Below, piece after piece: positions 44,394-53,719 of a DNA stretch of 64,000 nt; the first letter of the stretch is position 1, and every line of letters starts with the position of its first letter. A program made the translations under genes and the position numbers. The stretch is from NCBI RefSeq assembly GCF_020616555.1, contig NZ_CP085173.1:5162001-5226000 (forward strand). The letters are read 5' to 3'. The stretch is from Streptomyces longhuiensis. Lineage in GTDB: Bacteria > Actinomycetota > Actinomycetes > Streptomycetales > Streptomycetaceae. The notes below the pieces were generated by a model. It saw only the letters and a program-made list of their open reading frames with translations. It was not told the DNA's origin and did no database searches.

Positions 44394-45605
44394 TCACAGG
44401 GGCCTGTGCGCGAACGCGACCAGATACGTCCCGTAGGCAAGTGAGAGCCCGGCCAGGGCGCCCGTCACCAGAAGGGCGCTGCGTGGCCGGGCTTTCGCCG
44501 TTCGCGCCAGCGCGAGGGCCAGCGGCAGCAGCAGCGGGAACGCGGGCAGCAGGAAGCGCGGCTTGGACGGGAAGAAGCCGGCGCCGCCGAGCGCGATGAG
44601 CAGGAGTACGCCGCTGTAGACGATGAGCGGCAGCGGGGCGGCCCGCTCGGCGATGAGCAGCGCGAACAGCAGCACCGCGGCGGCGACGATCACGAGCGTC
44701 ACGGGGTAGACGAAGCGGTCGCCCCGGAGCAGCAGATGCCGTACGACGCGCAGCGCGCCGACGCCGTAGTCGAAGCGCGAGCCCCAGTCCCGCTGCACGG
44801 CGAAGTAGCCGCCGAGTGGGTCGCCTTTTTGGACGCCGACCCACAGGACGTAGCCGGTCCAGCCGAGCGGGGCGATCGCGGCGCCTGTCCACAGCCTGTG
44901 GGAAACGTTTCTGCCGCGCTTGTGGATCACCTCGTACGCCGCCGTGACGAGGACCGCGGCGGCGACCGCGAAGCCGTTGGGGCGGGACACCCCGGCCAGC
45001 GAGGCGAGCGTGCCCGCCCAGATCCACCGGCCGGTCAGCACCGCGTACAGGGACCAGGCGGCGAAGGCGGTGAGCAGCGGCTCGGTGTACGCCATCGTGA
45101 GGATCACGGAGTGCGGCAGCAGCCCCCACAGCAGGACCAGGAAGACGGCGACGGGCCGCGAGTGCAGGCGCACCCCGATCGCGTAGATCCCGGCCGCCGC
45201 GGCCAGGGACGCGGTCCAGGCGATGAGCATCCCCGTGGCGCCGCCGCTGAGCGGGAGCACGGTCCCCACCGCGCGGACCAGGCCGGGATAGAGCGGGAAG
45301 AACGCGAGGTCGTTGAAGATGATGCCGGGTTTGTAGTGGACGGAGCGGCCGTATCCGTTCGCGGCGATCCTGAGGTACCAGAGCGAGTCCCAGGACCGGC
45401 CGAGCAGGGCGCCGGAACTCTTTCCGGTCAGCGGGGCGGCGACCGCCATCGCGACGACACCGGCGAGCCGGACCGCGGCGAACAGAGCGAGTGTGGTGAG
45501 CAGGGGAGCGGCGGCCCTGAGTCGGGCCGAGCGGGAACGTGGTCCGGCGCCGGGCTCCGAGACGGGGACGGTGGCGGAGGCCGGGCCGAGTTGCTGCTGG
45601 GTCAC
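44394..45605 (-). CDS. PIG-V-like mannosyltransferase (membrane GT-C)
   Basis: 403 residues with about ten transmembrane helices and short loops, GT-C fold. Loop 1 holds the conserved WDSLWYLRIAANGYG (acidic Asp and Tyr), and FFPLYPGLVRAVG follows, as in PIG-V/mannosyltransferase family proteins that use polyprenyl-phosphate mannose. The probable role is addition of mannose to a lipid or protein outside the membrane. The start at GTG 45605 has GGAG only 3 bases away, and GTG 45629 is an alternative. No operon partner. Confidence 0.75.
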   Translation of the reverse strand: MTQQQLGPASATVPVSEPGAGPRSRSARLRAAAPLLTTLALFAAVRLAGVVAMAVAAPLTGKSSGALLGRSWDSLWYLRIAANGYGRSVHYKPGIIFNDLAFFPLYPGLVRAVGTVLPLSGGATGMLIAWTASLAAAAGIYAIGVRLHSRPVAVFLVLLWGLLPHSVILTMAYTEPLLTAFAAWSLYAVLTGRWIWAGTLASLAGVSRPNGFAVAAAVLVTAAYEVIHKRGRNVSHRLWTGAAIAPLGWTGYVLWVGVQKGDPLGGYFAVQRDWGSRFDYGVGALRVVRHLLLRGDRFVYPVTLVIVAAAVLLFALLIAERAAPLPLIVYSGVLLLIALGGAGFFPSKPRFLLPAFPLLLPLALALARTAKARPRSALLVTGALAGLSLAYGTYLVAFAHRPL

Positions 45606-46010
45606 ATCTCCGCACCCTGCTGGCACCTCGCGGGGCGCGCGAGCCGGGAGGGTCCGCACGGGTGTGAACGGGGGACGGTCGGCGCGGCTGCGTGACAAGA
45701 GGCGCCGGGAAGTCCATGTCGGACCGTCAGGAACCTTGTCCCGGGAACGAGAGGGGAACCGTGTCCGCGACCGGGGCGGGAACACGCGTCTTCAGAACGC
45801 ATCAATTGCCCCACGGGACACCCCAGTTGAGTGGCCGGTCAACTGCGTGTCGCGGCACCGGATGCCGCCTGCCCCGGCCATGAATCGAACAATTCAAGCC
45901 TTGATGGCCACCGGAGCCCCTTTCGGCGCGGCTGACCACGGGCCACTATGGGAAGGAGGTGGGTCTGCGCCGCGGGGCCGCGAGCGGGAGCCGACAGGGG
46001 GAAGTTTGAC
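45606..46010. promoter_or_regulatory. 405-bp divergent gap with two dyads
   Basis: Region between the mannosyltransferase and the FxsA-like gene. Two inverted repeats stand out: CAGTTGA-N8-TCAACTG (45824-45845) and TGAAT-N6-ATTCA (45881-45896). Both lie 115-190 bases before the FxsA-like start and are AT-richer than the rest. They could be operators of the RiPP-like locus. No gene is visible. Confidence 0.4.
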
Positions 46011-46319
46011 GTGAGGACTTCTACGACTGACATCGAGACCGGACTTGTCGATCTCAGCCGTTGGGGCCTCCAGGAGGCCATGGCACTGAGGGACCCGCTG
46101 GTGGCGGAGGCGCAGAACGCGCTGCTCGAACATCTGACGGAGGACGCCGTCGGGCAGGTCGTGGGCGGAGGTCAGGACAACCCCTACCTCAGTGCGAGAC
46201 GGCACAGCGGCACGGCGCCTCAGGAGCCACGGCACGAACACGGGCCGCCCGTGCGGTCCGGCCCGGCATCCCCATGCGACGGACCCGACGCACCCGACCG
46301 GCCTGCCCTGCCGTGCTGA
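46011..46319 (+). CDS. FxsA-like candidate RiPP precursor
   Basis: 102 residues, GTG start with GGGGGAAG 6 bases upstream. The N-terminal half (DIETGLVDLSRWGLQEAMAL, RDPLVAEAQNALLEHL) resembles the leader of FxSxx-COOH precursors, with the LVD(L/V)S-type motif and a helical segment. The C-terminal part does not end in FxSxx but in a Pro/Arg/Ser/His-rich tail ending DRPALPC. Its stop overlaps the start region of the HExxH hydroxylase gene, so the two are translationally linked. It may be a precursor with a different core, or a decayed FxsA whose frame now runs into the next gene. Assignment by analogy only. Confidence 0.5.
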   Translation: MRTSTTDIETGLVDLSRWGLQEAMALRDPLVAEAQNALLEHLTEDAVGQVVGGGQDNPYLSARRHSGTAPQEPRHEHGPPVRSGPASPCDGPDAPDRPALPC

Positions 46320-48214
46320 CACGGCACCACGTGCCGGTCGCCGACCTGGAGGCCATCGCCGCCGGCCGCATCAGCGAACCCACCGGGACCCGTGTCGCGG
46401 CGGCGGAACGCAGCCGCCGCATGCTCATGCTGCGGGCCCTGGCCGCCGCGGAGGCGGATCGCGGGACGGGCGAGGGCGAAGGGCCCCTGCCCCCGCTGGC
46501 GCACGCCTTCGAGCTGCTGGCCCGCGCGGAGGCCCTCGATCCGCGGGCCGTGGCGGGTGTGCTCGGGCACCCGCCGGTCGGCGTCTGGGCGGTCCGCCTA
46601 CTGGGGCGCCTGCGGGGCGGAGCCGATCCCCGGCCCGACGAACCCTCGTTGTGGCGTGAGGCGGGCTACGCGCACGCGCTCGCCGCGGCGGCCGCGCTGC
46701 GGGCGGGACTTCCCGCGCGCGTCCGCCTGCCCGCCCGCGCGGGCAGGGTGACCCTGCCGACGGTGGGGCACGCCGTACTGGACGACGCTCCCGGCGGCCA
46801 CGACGTCGCCACGCTGGAGACGGACGGGCGCGGCACCGCCCGCGTCACGCTCGGCCCGCACGTTCTCGAACTGCCCGCCGCGCCGCATCTGCCCGCCCCC
46901 GGCTGGCACCCCGCGCGCCTGCTGGGCTGGACCCCGCGCGAGCCGGGCCCCGGAGTGCTCCTGGACGATGCCGACCCCTACCGCGACTTCCGGTCCCCCT
47001 GGCTGCCCCCGGCCCCGCTCACGGACGGAGAGTCGGACACCTGGCAGCGGCATCTGCACGACGCGGCGCGCCTACTGGGGGCCCGGCACCCGGACGCGGC
47101 CCGCGCGGTACCGCTCGTACTGAGCTCGCTCGTGCCCCTGCCGGGCATGCCCCGCTTCCGTACCTCCAGCGCCTCGTACGCCGAGGCGTTCGGCAGCGCG
47201 CTGGTCTCCCTGCCGCGCGACGCCGTCGACTTCGCGGTCACGCTCGTCCACGAATCACGGCACTCCGTGCTCAACGGTCTGAGCCACCAGATCCAGCTCG
47301 TCGACCGGGCCACGGGCGGACCCCACGCGGACACCCTGCTCTACGCGCCGTGGCGCACCGACCCGCGCCCTCCGTGGGGCCTGCTGCACGGCACGTACGC
47401 GTTCACCGGCGTCGCCGACTTCTGGCGCGCCGAACGGCACGCCCTGACCGGCCCCCGTGCCGTCCTCGCGCACTTCGAGTTCGCGGTGTGGCGCGAGGCG
47501 GTGGCCATTGCCCTGCGCACGCTGGCCGCCCAGCCCGGGCTCACCCCGTGGGGCCGCCGATTCGTCGACGGGATGGCGCGCCAGGCCGCCCCGTGGGCCG
47601 ACGACGACGTACCGGTCGAGGCCCTCGCCCTGGCGGAGGCCGAACTCGCCGATCTGCGGGGCACGTGGTGCAGCCACAACCTCGCGCCCGACCCCGCCGC
47701 CACCCGCCTGCTCATCGACCGTCGGCTCGGCGGCGGTCCCGGAGACGAGGCGACCGCCCCGCCGTCCCGGCTGCGCGCGGACGCGCCGCCGCGGCTGCCG
47801 GAACTCCGTTGTGAACTGAGGCGGTTGCACCTCGCCGACGCAGGAACGTTCACCCCGGACACCCTTGCGCGGCTCTCCGGCGTCGAACGGTCTCCCGACC
47901 TCCTCGAAGCGGACATGTGCCTCCTGCGCGGCGGGCCGGCGAACGCGGCGCGCGCGGTGGATCGCTACCGCGCCGTCCTGACATGCGCCCCCGGCACCCG
48001 CCCGGCCTGGGTCGGCCTCGGTCTCGCCCTGGAGGCGTCCGGCGAGGGCGCCCCCGCCGCGGCCCTGCTGCACCGTCCTGAGCTGGTGCGGGCGCTCGCC
48101 CTGGAGGAGCGGGCCCGCGGCGCGCGGACGCCCGACCCGCTGGAACTGGCCCGCTGGACGGCGCGGATCCCCGGGCTCACCACAGGGCCCGCGACGGACG
48201 TGCCACAGCGCTGA
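46313..48214 (+). CDS. HExxH-motif peptide hydroxylase-like protein
   Basis: 633 residues from GTG 46313, which overlaps the previous stop; an ATG at 46274 is possible. The motif HESRH lies at 313-317 in LVHESRHSVLNGL, as in the HEXXH (aKG-HExxH-type peptide beta-hydroxylase) family linked to FxSxx-COOH and other RiPP loci. The N-terminal region (VPVADLEAIAAGR, RSRRMLMLRALAAA) matches family openings. A helical C-terminal third (RYRAVLTCAPGTRPAWVGLGLALEASG) resembles TPR. The expected role is iron- and 2-oxoglutarate-dependent hydroxylation of a precursor peptide. No radical SAM maturase is adjacent. Confidence 0.75.
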   Translation: MLTRHHVPVADLEAIAAGRISEPTGTRVAAAERSRRMLMLRALAAAEADRGTGEGEGPLPPLAHAFELLARAEALDPRAVAGVLGHPPVGVWAVRLLGRLRGGADPRPDEPSLWREAGYAHALAAAAALRAGLPARVRLPARAGRVTLPTVGHAVLDDAPGGHDVATLETDGRGTARVTLGPHVLELPAAPHLPAPGWHPARLLGWTPREPGPGVLLDDADPYRDFRSPWLPPAPLTDGESDTWQRHLHDAARLLGARHPDAARAVPLVLSSLVPLPGMPRFRTSSASYAEAFGSALVSLPRDAVDFAVTLVHESRHSVLNGLSHQIQLVDRATGGPHADTLLYAPWRTDPRPPWGLLHGTYAFTGVADFWRAERHALTGPRAVLAHFEFAVWREAVAIALRTLAAQPGLTPWGRRFVDGMARQAAPWADDDVPVEALALAEAELADLRGTWCSHNLAPDPAATRLLIDRRLGGGPGDEATAPPSRLRADAPPRLPELRCELRRLHLADAGTFTPDTLARLSGVERSPDLLEADMCLLRGGPANAARAVDRYRAVLTCAPGTRPAWVGLGLALEASGEGAPAAALLHRPELVRALALEERARGARTPDPLELARWTARIPGLTTGPATDVPQR

Positions 48215-48245
48215 CCCCGCCCCGGACAGGTCCCGGGCGGGGTCA
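48212..48245. terminator. bidirectional hairpin terminator
   Basis: 11-bp stem TGACCCCGCCC (48212-48222) with GGGCGGGGTCA (48235-48245). The left arm includes the stop codon of the HExxH gene, and the hairpin separates it from the convergent FxsT-like gene. Confidence 0.8.
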
Positions 48246-48262
48246 GATCGATACGGCCGGCG

Positions 48263-51200
48263 TCACATCAGCAGCGGGTCGATGTCGCAGTTCGCCGGCC
48301 TGCCGTCCGCGGCCGCCGTCGTCGCCGGGTGGTCCTCGCCGAGGGTGCGCCTGTAGCGCTCGGCGGTGTCCGCGTACAGCTCGTCCGCCTCGGCGTCACG
48401 CCGCAGCTGTCGCAGCCCGAGCGACAGGTTGAGGGCCGTGGCGAGGGTGATGGGGTGGTCCTCGCCGAGCTTGGTGCGGCACAGGTGGAGCGCGCTCGTG
48501 GCGAGCTCCACCGACGCCTGCATCTCGCCGAGCTCGAACAGATCGGCGGCGAGATTCGCGGTGCAGGAAAGGGTGTTGGGGTGGTCCTCGCCGATCAGCT
48601 CGATCAGCTTCTGCCGCGAGTCCACGTTGCTCGCGCGGGCCTCCTCGGTCCGCCCGGCCAGGCGCAGACAGATCGCGTGGTTGACGCGTCCCGCGACGGA
48701 GTGCGGGTGCCGGGGGCCGAGCAGCGCCTCGTACCCCTCGTACCCCTCCTGCCCGAGTTCGAGTGCCCGGGTGAGGTCGCCGCTGTGCCGTACGTCGATG
48801 GCGTGTGAGGCCAGCGCGTTCACCGTCTGCGGGTACATGTCGCCGTATCGGGTGCGAAACATGACGAGGGCCCGGCCCGAGAGCTCCAGGGCCAGGGCGT
48901 GCTGGCCGGCGCGTCGTTCGGCCACCGACAGGACCCGGATCGCGGAGATCGTGTTCGGGTGGGTGTCGCCGACGGTGTTGCGGAAGCGCTCCTCGACGTC
49001 CCGCGCCTGGTCGCGGGCCGCCAGGTACTCGCCCGCCTCCTGGAGGTCGAACGTCACCGACGCCATCGTCCCCAGCGTCGACGCCGCGTTCTCGCCGAGC
49101 TCCGCGACCTTGCGGCTGTGCGTCATGCGGTCGAGCGCGAGCGCGGCCCGGAAGTGCCCGATGAAGCGCAGGTTCAGCGCGTGCCGGTGGGCGCTGAGGA
49201 GGGTCGACGGGTCGTTGGGCCCGAAGAGGCGCTCGCAGGTCTCGAAGGCGTGCTTGTCGAGTTCGAGCGCCGCCTGGAAGTCGCCGCGCAGCCGCAGGTC
49301 CCAGGCGAGCATGCTGGTGATGTCGATCGTCGACTCGTGCTCGGGGCCGAGGACCTCGGTCATCCCGGCCAGCGTCTGCTGATCGAGTTCGTACGCCTCC
49401 GAGTAGCGTCCCAGGATGCGCAGCGCGTCGGTGAAGAACTTGGCGGCGGCGAGTACGTGCTCGGCGTTGTCCCCGTCGGCCGCGCGCCAGGTGGCGTACG
49501 TCTCCCTGGCCAGGTCGAGGGAGCCCTGGTGGTCGCCCCAGTAGTACATGTACTGGATCTCGTTCAGGACGAGTTGCCTCACCCATGGGTCCGTCGACTC
49601 GACGGCCCTGCTGTTGAGGACGTGCGGCAGCAGGTCGCCGTACTGCTGCCACCGGTGGGACTTGTTGGGCTCACCGGCGTCGTCCCTGGCGAGCAGCCGG
49701 TGGGCGCCGGCGCGCATCTGCGACTTCAGCGGCTCCGCCATCTGGTTGATGAGGACGCGCTGGACCAGGCGGTGCAGCTGGATGGTGTTGGTGTTGTGGT
49801 TGATGCGTGCCAGGGCGTACCGGTTGATCTCGCGGATGGCGCGGCCGAGCCGGATCGGGTCACTGAGTGCCGCGCTGAGCTCCGGGGGCACGGGGGCGTC
49901 GCGGACGCCGGTGAGCAGGCGCCGGGAGATCGGCTCGGGCGCGAAGAAGGCGCACATCTGGAGGAGTTGAAGAGCCGCGGGGTGGTTCTTGCGGAGCCGG
50001 TCCAGGGACACGTTCCAGGCGGCGGCGACGGACAGCGGATAGTCCACCGGCGGGTCGCTGACCATCAGCTCGTTGGCCTGCTGCTCGAACATGCGCAGGT
50101 ACTCGTCCGCGGGCATGCCCGTCTCGGCCAGCCATACGGCGGCCTGCTCGATGCCGAGCGGCAGGTCGCCCAGGGTCTCGGCGAGCCGGTCCGCGGTCGC
50201 GTTGTCCAGGTTCGGTGCTCTCATCTGGAGCAGCGAACGGCTTTCCTCGCGGGTGAACACGTCGACCTCCAGGGGACGCGCCGACGAGGCCCACTGCGAG
50301 TTCCGAGAGGTGACGAGGATGCGGCCCGGGCCGTTGGTCGGGAAGAACTCCCGTACGGATTCCGGGTCCTCCGCGTTGTCGAAGATGAGGAGCCAGTTCT
50401 TGAACGGTTCGCCGACGCGCAGGGCCTCGATGACGGCCGGCACCGCTGTGTTCGCCTCGCCGCTGCCGACGTTCAGACCGAGTCGGTTGGCCAGCTGGAC
50501 GAGGAACTGCCGGATCTGCTGCGGCTGTTCGGCGGGGATCCACCACACGATCTGGTACTCGTTCAGATGCCGGTACACGTACTCGACCGCGAGCTGGGAC
50601 TTCCCGACGCCGCCCATGCCCTGGAGCGCCTCGGGGAGTACCGCCGTGGTTCCTTCCTGGAGCCTGCGGTGCAGGTCGTCCAGGAGCTGGACGCGGCCGG
50701 TGAAGGCACGGTTGCGGGGCGGGACGTTGCCCCAGACGGGGGGCGGCTTCTGCAGCGCGTCACCCCTTGCCCCGGCCTGGGTGGACTGCAAGCCGCTCAC
50801 TTCTTCGACCCCTTCTTCGTTGCCGGTGTCCGGCGGGGCGGTGGGCTCGGCCCCACCGCCTGACTGACTGGGTTCTCCGGAGGGTGTGGCCACCGGAGGT
50901 GGAGGTTCGTCGAGGCGTGCCTCAAGCTCTCTGGCGGCGGTGGCATGTGGCCCGGCCATGGCCGCGAAAGCGGGCAGAATAGACGAAATCCATGGCCGTA
51001 AACCTTCCATGGAGATACTCCGCGCGCGATCCGGCTCGCGCAGAAGGGCGACGCCTTCCCCGTACGCCGGTACGGCGACCGCCAAATGGTCCAAGGCGAG
51101 CATGAGCGCGCGCGCCGTCTCGCCGCGCGTCCCGTCCGAGAGCAGCTCCCGGCGCACGCCGTCGCCGAACTCGAGCTCGACGCCCGGCCCATGGGTGTCC

Positions 51201-52513
51201 TCCGGCCCGCTCTCCGCGCGCCGCAGCAGCCCGCTCAGGAGCAGCTCCGCCACATGCCAGTTCCGCGCCCCGGGGATCAGCCCCTCCTGGAGCAGGCGCA
51301 GCACGTCGAGGTTGAGCGGGACGGCCGCGGAGAGGCGGGCCAAGTGGTAGGCGGTGGGGGAGAGCTGGGCCCGTACGGTCTTGACCTGGACGTCGGCGGG
51401 CAGCGTGGCGGCGGGCCTGCGCGCTACGGCGGTCTCGTCGCCGGGCGTCCGGTCCAGGACGCGCACGGTGTAGCCGCCCTTGCCGTCGTGCGCGAGGAAG
51501 CGGGCGAGGCCGCCGATCCCTTCGGGGGTCAGCGTCACCACGGGCAGCCGGACCCCGTCGGACGCGTCGGCCTCCGGGAGGTCGGCGGTGGGCATGACCA
51601 GACCCACGGGCTCGGCGGTCCAGGTGCTGTTGGGGGAGGCGGGGCGCGGGCTGGTCAGCAGGAGGCTGCTGGTCTGTGTGCCCGCCCTCGCCCAGACGTG
51701 CTCGGGCAGCACATGGACGATCGCGACGGGCATCGTGCGGGCCCACCGGACGAGCCTGCGCCGGGCGCTGCCGTCGCCCCAGTGGTCGGCGTGCAGATCG
51801 GTGAGGACGAGGACCAGATGCCGGCCGTCGGTGCCGCCGGTGACCTCACCGCCGCAGCCGTCCTCCTGCCAGCGCACGGTCCGTACGTCGCGGAAGGCGC
51901 CCGAGCAGTGCAGGGTCTCGGCGAGGCGCTGCGCGGTGTGCGACCACAGCCGCATCGAGTCACCCGAGTCCACCAGGAGCGTCACGGTCAGCCAGCGTTC
52001 CTGGCCCGGCTCCAGCTGGGGCAGCCACATGCCGGTCTCGGCGTGCAGCTCGGCGGTGGCCTCCTCGTTCACGAAGACCTGGCTCCGGGAGGCGATGCGC
52101 CGCTTCAGCGGACTCAGCGCCTTCTCGATCTCCCGCGAGCGGTCGAGCGCGAAGCCGTTCCCGAGGCTCATGAGGAGCGAATCCACATGGCCGCCGGGAT
52201 CCGGGTCCTGTGGCGAGGGCCCGGTCGGCGGAGCGGGCTGCTCCACGGGTTCCTCCGTGAGCTCCGGCACGGAGGCGTCCAGGTCCTCGGGGCGCGGGCG
52301 TTCGGCGTCGGGCGCTTCGGGCAGCTCGACCGGCGGGGCCGGCCGTGGCCTGCCGCGCTGGGCGTCCTTCAGCCGCAGCCAGCGCTGCGCGGCGAGCCAC
52401 AGGACCTCGCCCGCCTCGTACCAGTGCGGCTGTGGGGACGCCTCGGCCAGCGATGCGGCACCCGGCCCGATACCGTCACCCGCCACGCCGCCGTGGGAGG
52501 GCGACCGGTTCAT
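48263..52513 (-). CDS. fxsT: FxsT-like vWA / NB-ARC / TPR protein
   Basis: 1416 residues. The N-terminal ~430 match the SAV_2336-type domain, a vWA-like fold with the metal-site motif DSGDSM at 182-187 and LVLTDLHADHWG. An NB-ARC/STAND NTPase follows (P-loop GMGGVGKSQLA near residue 630, Walker B LLIFDNAED, and LPLGIEQAAVWLAET). The last ~400 residues are TPR repeats with regular ExHP/EDHP turns (LGPEHEST, GEDHPNTL, GEDHPITL, GEDHPATT). This is the architecture of FxSxx-COOH system protein FxsT. It probably senses a partner and oligomerises in an ATP-dependent way. Its ATG overlaps the MoxR stop (ATGA), the third gene of a VMAP-MoxR-vWA operon. Confidence 0.85.
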   Translation of the reverse strand: MNRSPSHGGVAGDGIGPGAASLAEASPQPHWYEAGEVLWLAAQRWLRLKDAQRGRPRPAPPVELPEAPDAERPRPEDLDASVPELTEEPVEQPAPPTGPSPQDPDPGGHVDSLLMSLGNGFALDRSREIEKALSPLKRRIASRSQVFVNEEATAELHAETGMWLPQLEPGQERWLTVTLLVDSGDSMRLWSHTAQRLAETLHCSGAFRDVRTVRWQEDGCGGEVTGGTDGRHLVLVLTDLHADHWGDGSARRRLVRWARTMPVAIVHVLPEHVWARAGTQTSSLLLTSPRPASPNSTWTAEPVGLVMPTADLPEADASDGVRLPVVTLTPEGIGGLARFLAHDGKGGYTVRVLDRTPGDETAVARRPAATLPADVQVKTVRAQLSPTAYHLARLSAAVPLNLDVLRLLQEGLIPGARNWHVAELLLSGLLRRAESGPEDTHGPGVELEFGDGVRRELLSDGTRGETARALMLALDHLAVAVPAYGEGVALLREPDRARSISMEGLRPWISSILPAFAAMAGPHATAARELEARLDEPPPPVATPSGEPSQSGGGAEPTAPPDTGNEEGVEEVSGLQSTQAGARGDALQKPPPVWGNVPPRNRAFTGRVQLLDDLHRRLQEGTTAVLPEALQGMGGVGKSQLAVEYVYRHLNEYQIVWWIPAEQPQQIRQFLVQLANRLGLNVGSGEANTAVPAVIEALRVGEPFKNWLLIFDNAEDPESVREFFPTNGPGRILVTSRNSQWASSARPLEVDVFTREESRSLLQMRAPNLDNATADRLAETLGDLPLGIEQAAVWLAETGMPADEYLRMFEQQANELMVSDPPVDYPLSVAAAWNVSLDRLRKNHPAALQLLQMCAFFAPEPISRRLLTGVRDAPVPPELSAALSDPIRLGRAIREINRYALARINHNTNTIQLHRLVQRVLINQMAEPLKSQMRAGAHRLLARDDAGEPNKSHRWQQYGDLLPHVLNSRAVESTDPWVRQLVLNEIQYMYYWGDHQGSLDLARETYATWRAADGDNAEHVLAAAKFFTDALRILGRYSEAYELDQQTLAGMTEVLGPEHESTIDITSMLAWDLRLRGDFQAALELDKHAFETCERLFGPNDPSTLLSAHRHALNLRFIGHFRAALALDRMTHSRKVAELGENAASTLGTMASVTFDLQEAGEYLAARDQARDVEERFRNTVGDTHPNTISAIRVLSVAERRAGQHALALELSGRALVMFRTRYGDMYPQTVNALASHAIDVRHSGDLTRALELGQEGYEGYEALLGPRHPHSVAGRVNHAICLRLAGRTEEARASNVDSRQKLIELIGEDHPNTLSCTANLAADLFELGEMQASVELATSALHLCRTKLGEDHPITLATALNLSLGLRQLRRDAEADELYADTAERYRRTLGEDHPATTAAADGRPANCDIDPLLM

Positions 52514-53625
52514 CCAGTGCCGACCTCGTCGAGCCGTCGCCACAGCGCGTGCAACAGCGTGCTCATGGACCCCTCGTCGGGGCCCGCGGGCGTGGTGCGC
52601 AGGAACTCCGAGTTGAGGAGCTGGTCCGCGGCGAGCGAGCCGCCGGTCCTCGCGTGGCTGAGGAAGTCGCGGATCATCGCCGTGCGCCCCTCGTCGTCCT
52701 GCGAGAGCTGCGCCGCCAGCATGGCCGCGAGCTGGCCCGCGTCGGGCGCCGGGAGATCGAGGTAGAGGCAGCGCCGCAGCAGCGCGGGCGGCAGCGTGCG
52801 CTCGCCGTTGCTCGTGATCACGACGACGGGGAACGCGGCGCAGCGCACCGCTCCGTGGTGGATGACCGCCGTGCCGTCCGGGTCGTCCGTGTGCACCTCG
52901 GCGTCGGGGAGCCTGGAGCGCACCCGGGCCAGCTCGGGGATGCGGAACTCGCCCTCTTCGAAGACGCTCAGCAGGTCGCCCGCGAGGTCCGTGTCGGACT
53001 TGTCGAACTCGTCGACGAGCAGGACGCGCGGGGTCTTACGGGGCAGCAACGCCGTTCCCAGCGGGCCCAGTTGGACGTAGTCGCCCAGGTTGTTCAGGCC
53101 GTCCGGGTCGGGGGCCGGATCGCCGGCGGCGCCGGGTTCTGAGCCGCGCAGGGCGCCGCGGGTGGCCGCTTCCTGCACTCTGCCGATGGCGTCGTAGGCG
53201 TAGAGGCCCTCTTTGAGGGTGCTGCGGCTGGTGATCGACCAGCGCAGGACGCGGCCGAGGGAGAGTTCACGGCTGATGCAGTGGGCGAGGCTCGACTTCC
53301 CGATGCCGGGAGGGCCCGCGACGATCAGCGGCCTGCGCAGGAACAGGGCGGCATTGACGAGGTCGAGTTCCTGCTCGGAGGCCTTGCGGACGACGGGGCC
53401 GTCCGGCGGGCCGAGGCGGCGGGTGAACTCGTCCTCGTCGCCCGGGGGCGGGTCGGAGATCAGGGGTGCGCCGGTGAAGCGGCGCCAGGGCGGGGGCGGG
53501 GGTAACTCGCGGGACACAGGCTCCTTGCCGCGTGGCCTCGCCGTGCCTCGGTAGATGCGCCATGCGCCGGGGTCGGCCGCGGCGCCGTCGGTCTGTGCCG
53601 GAACGTGCGGATCCCTGTCGGCCAT
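52510..53625 (-). CDS. MoxR-type AAA ATPase
   Basis: 371 residues; ATG with GAGGGGG 7 bases upstream. A Pro-rich N terminus precedes the AAA core: Walker A AGPPGIGKSS, Walker B LLVDEFDKSD, sensor 1 VVITSNGE, arginine-finger region LPPALLRRCLYLDLP. MoxR ATPases remodel vWA-domain partners; here the partner is the vWA-bearing FxsT-like protein encoded directly downstream with overlapping codons. The C-terminal helical part is shorter than in housekeeping MoxR. Located between VMAP and vWA genes, it forms the engine of the three-part module. Confidence 0.85.
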   Translation of the reverse strand: MADRDPHVPAQTDGAAADPGAWRIYRGTARPRGKEPVSRELPPPPPWRRFTGAPLISDPPPGDEDEFTRRLGPPDGPVVRKASEQELDLVNAALFLRRPLIVAGPPGIGKSSLAHCISRELSLGRVLRWSITSRSTLKEGLYAYDAIGRVQEAATRGALRGSEPGAAGDPAPDPDGLNNLGDYVQLGPLGTALLPRKTPRVLLVDEFDKSDTDLAGDLLSVFEEGEFRIPELARVRSRLPDAEVHTDDPDGTAVIHHGAVRCAAFPVVVITSNGERTLPPALLRRCLYLDLPAPDAGQLAAMLAAQLSQDDEGRTAMIRDFLSHARTGGSLAADQLLNSEFLRTTPAGPDEGSMSTLLHALWRRLDEVGTG

Positions 53626-53719
53626 CGACCGTTCCCCCTCACCCTGGTTCGTGCCCGGTCGGTGCACGTCCGTACTCCCCAACCGCCCTAGCCCGAACAC
53701 CTGGTTGGGCTGGAAGTCT

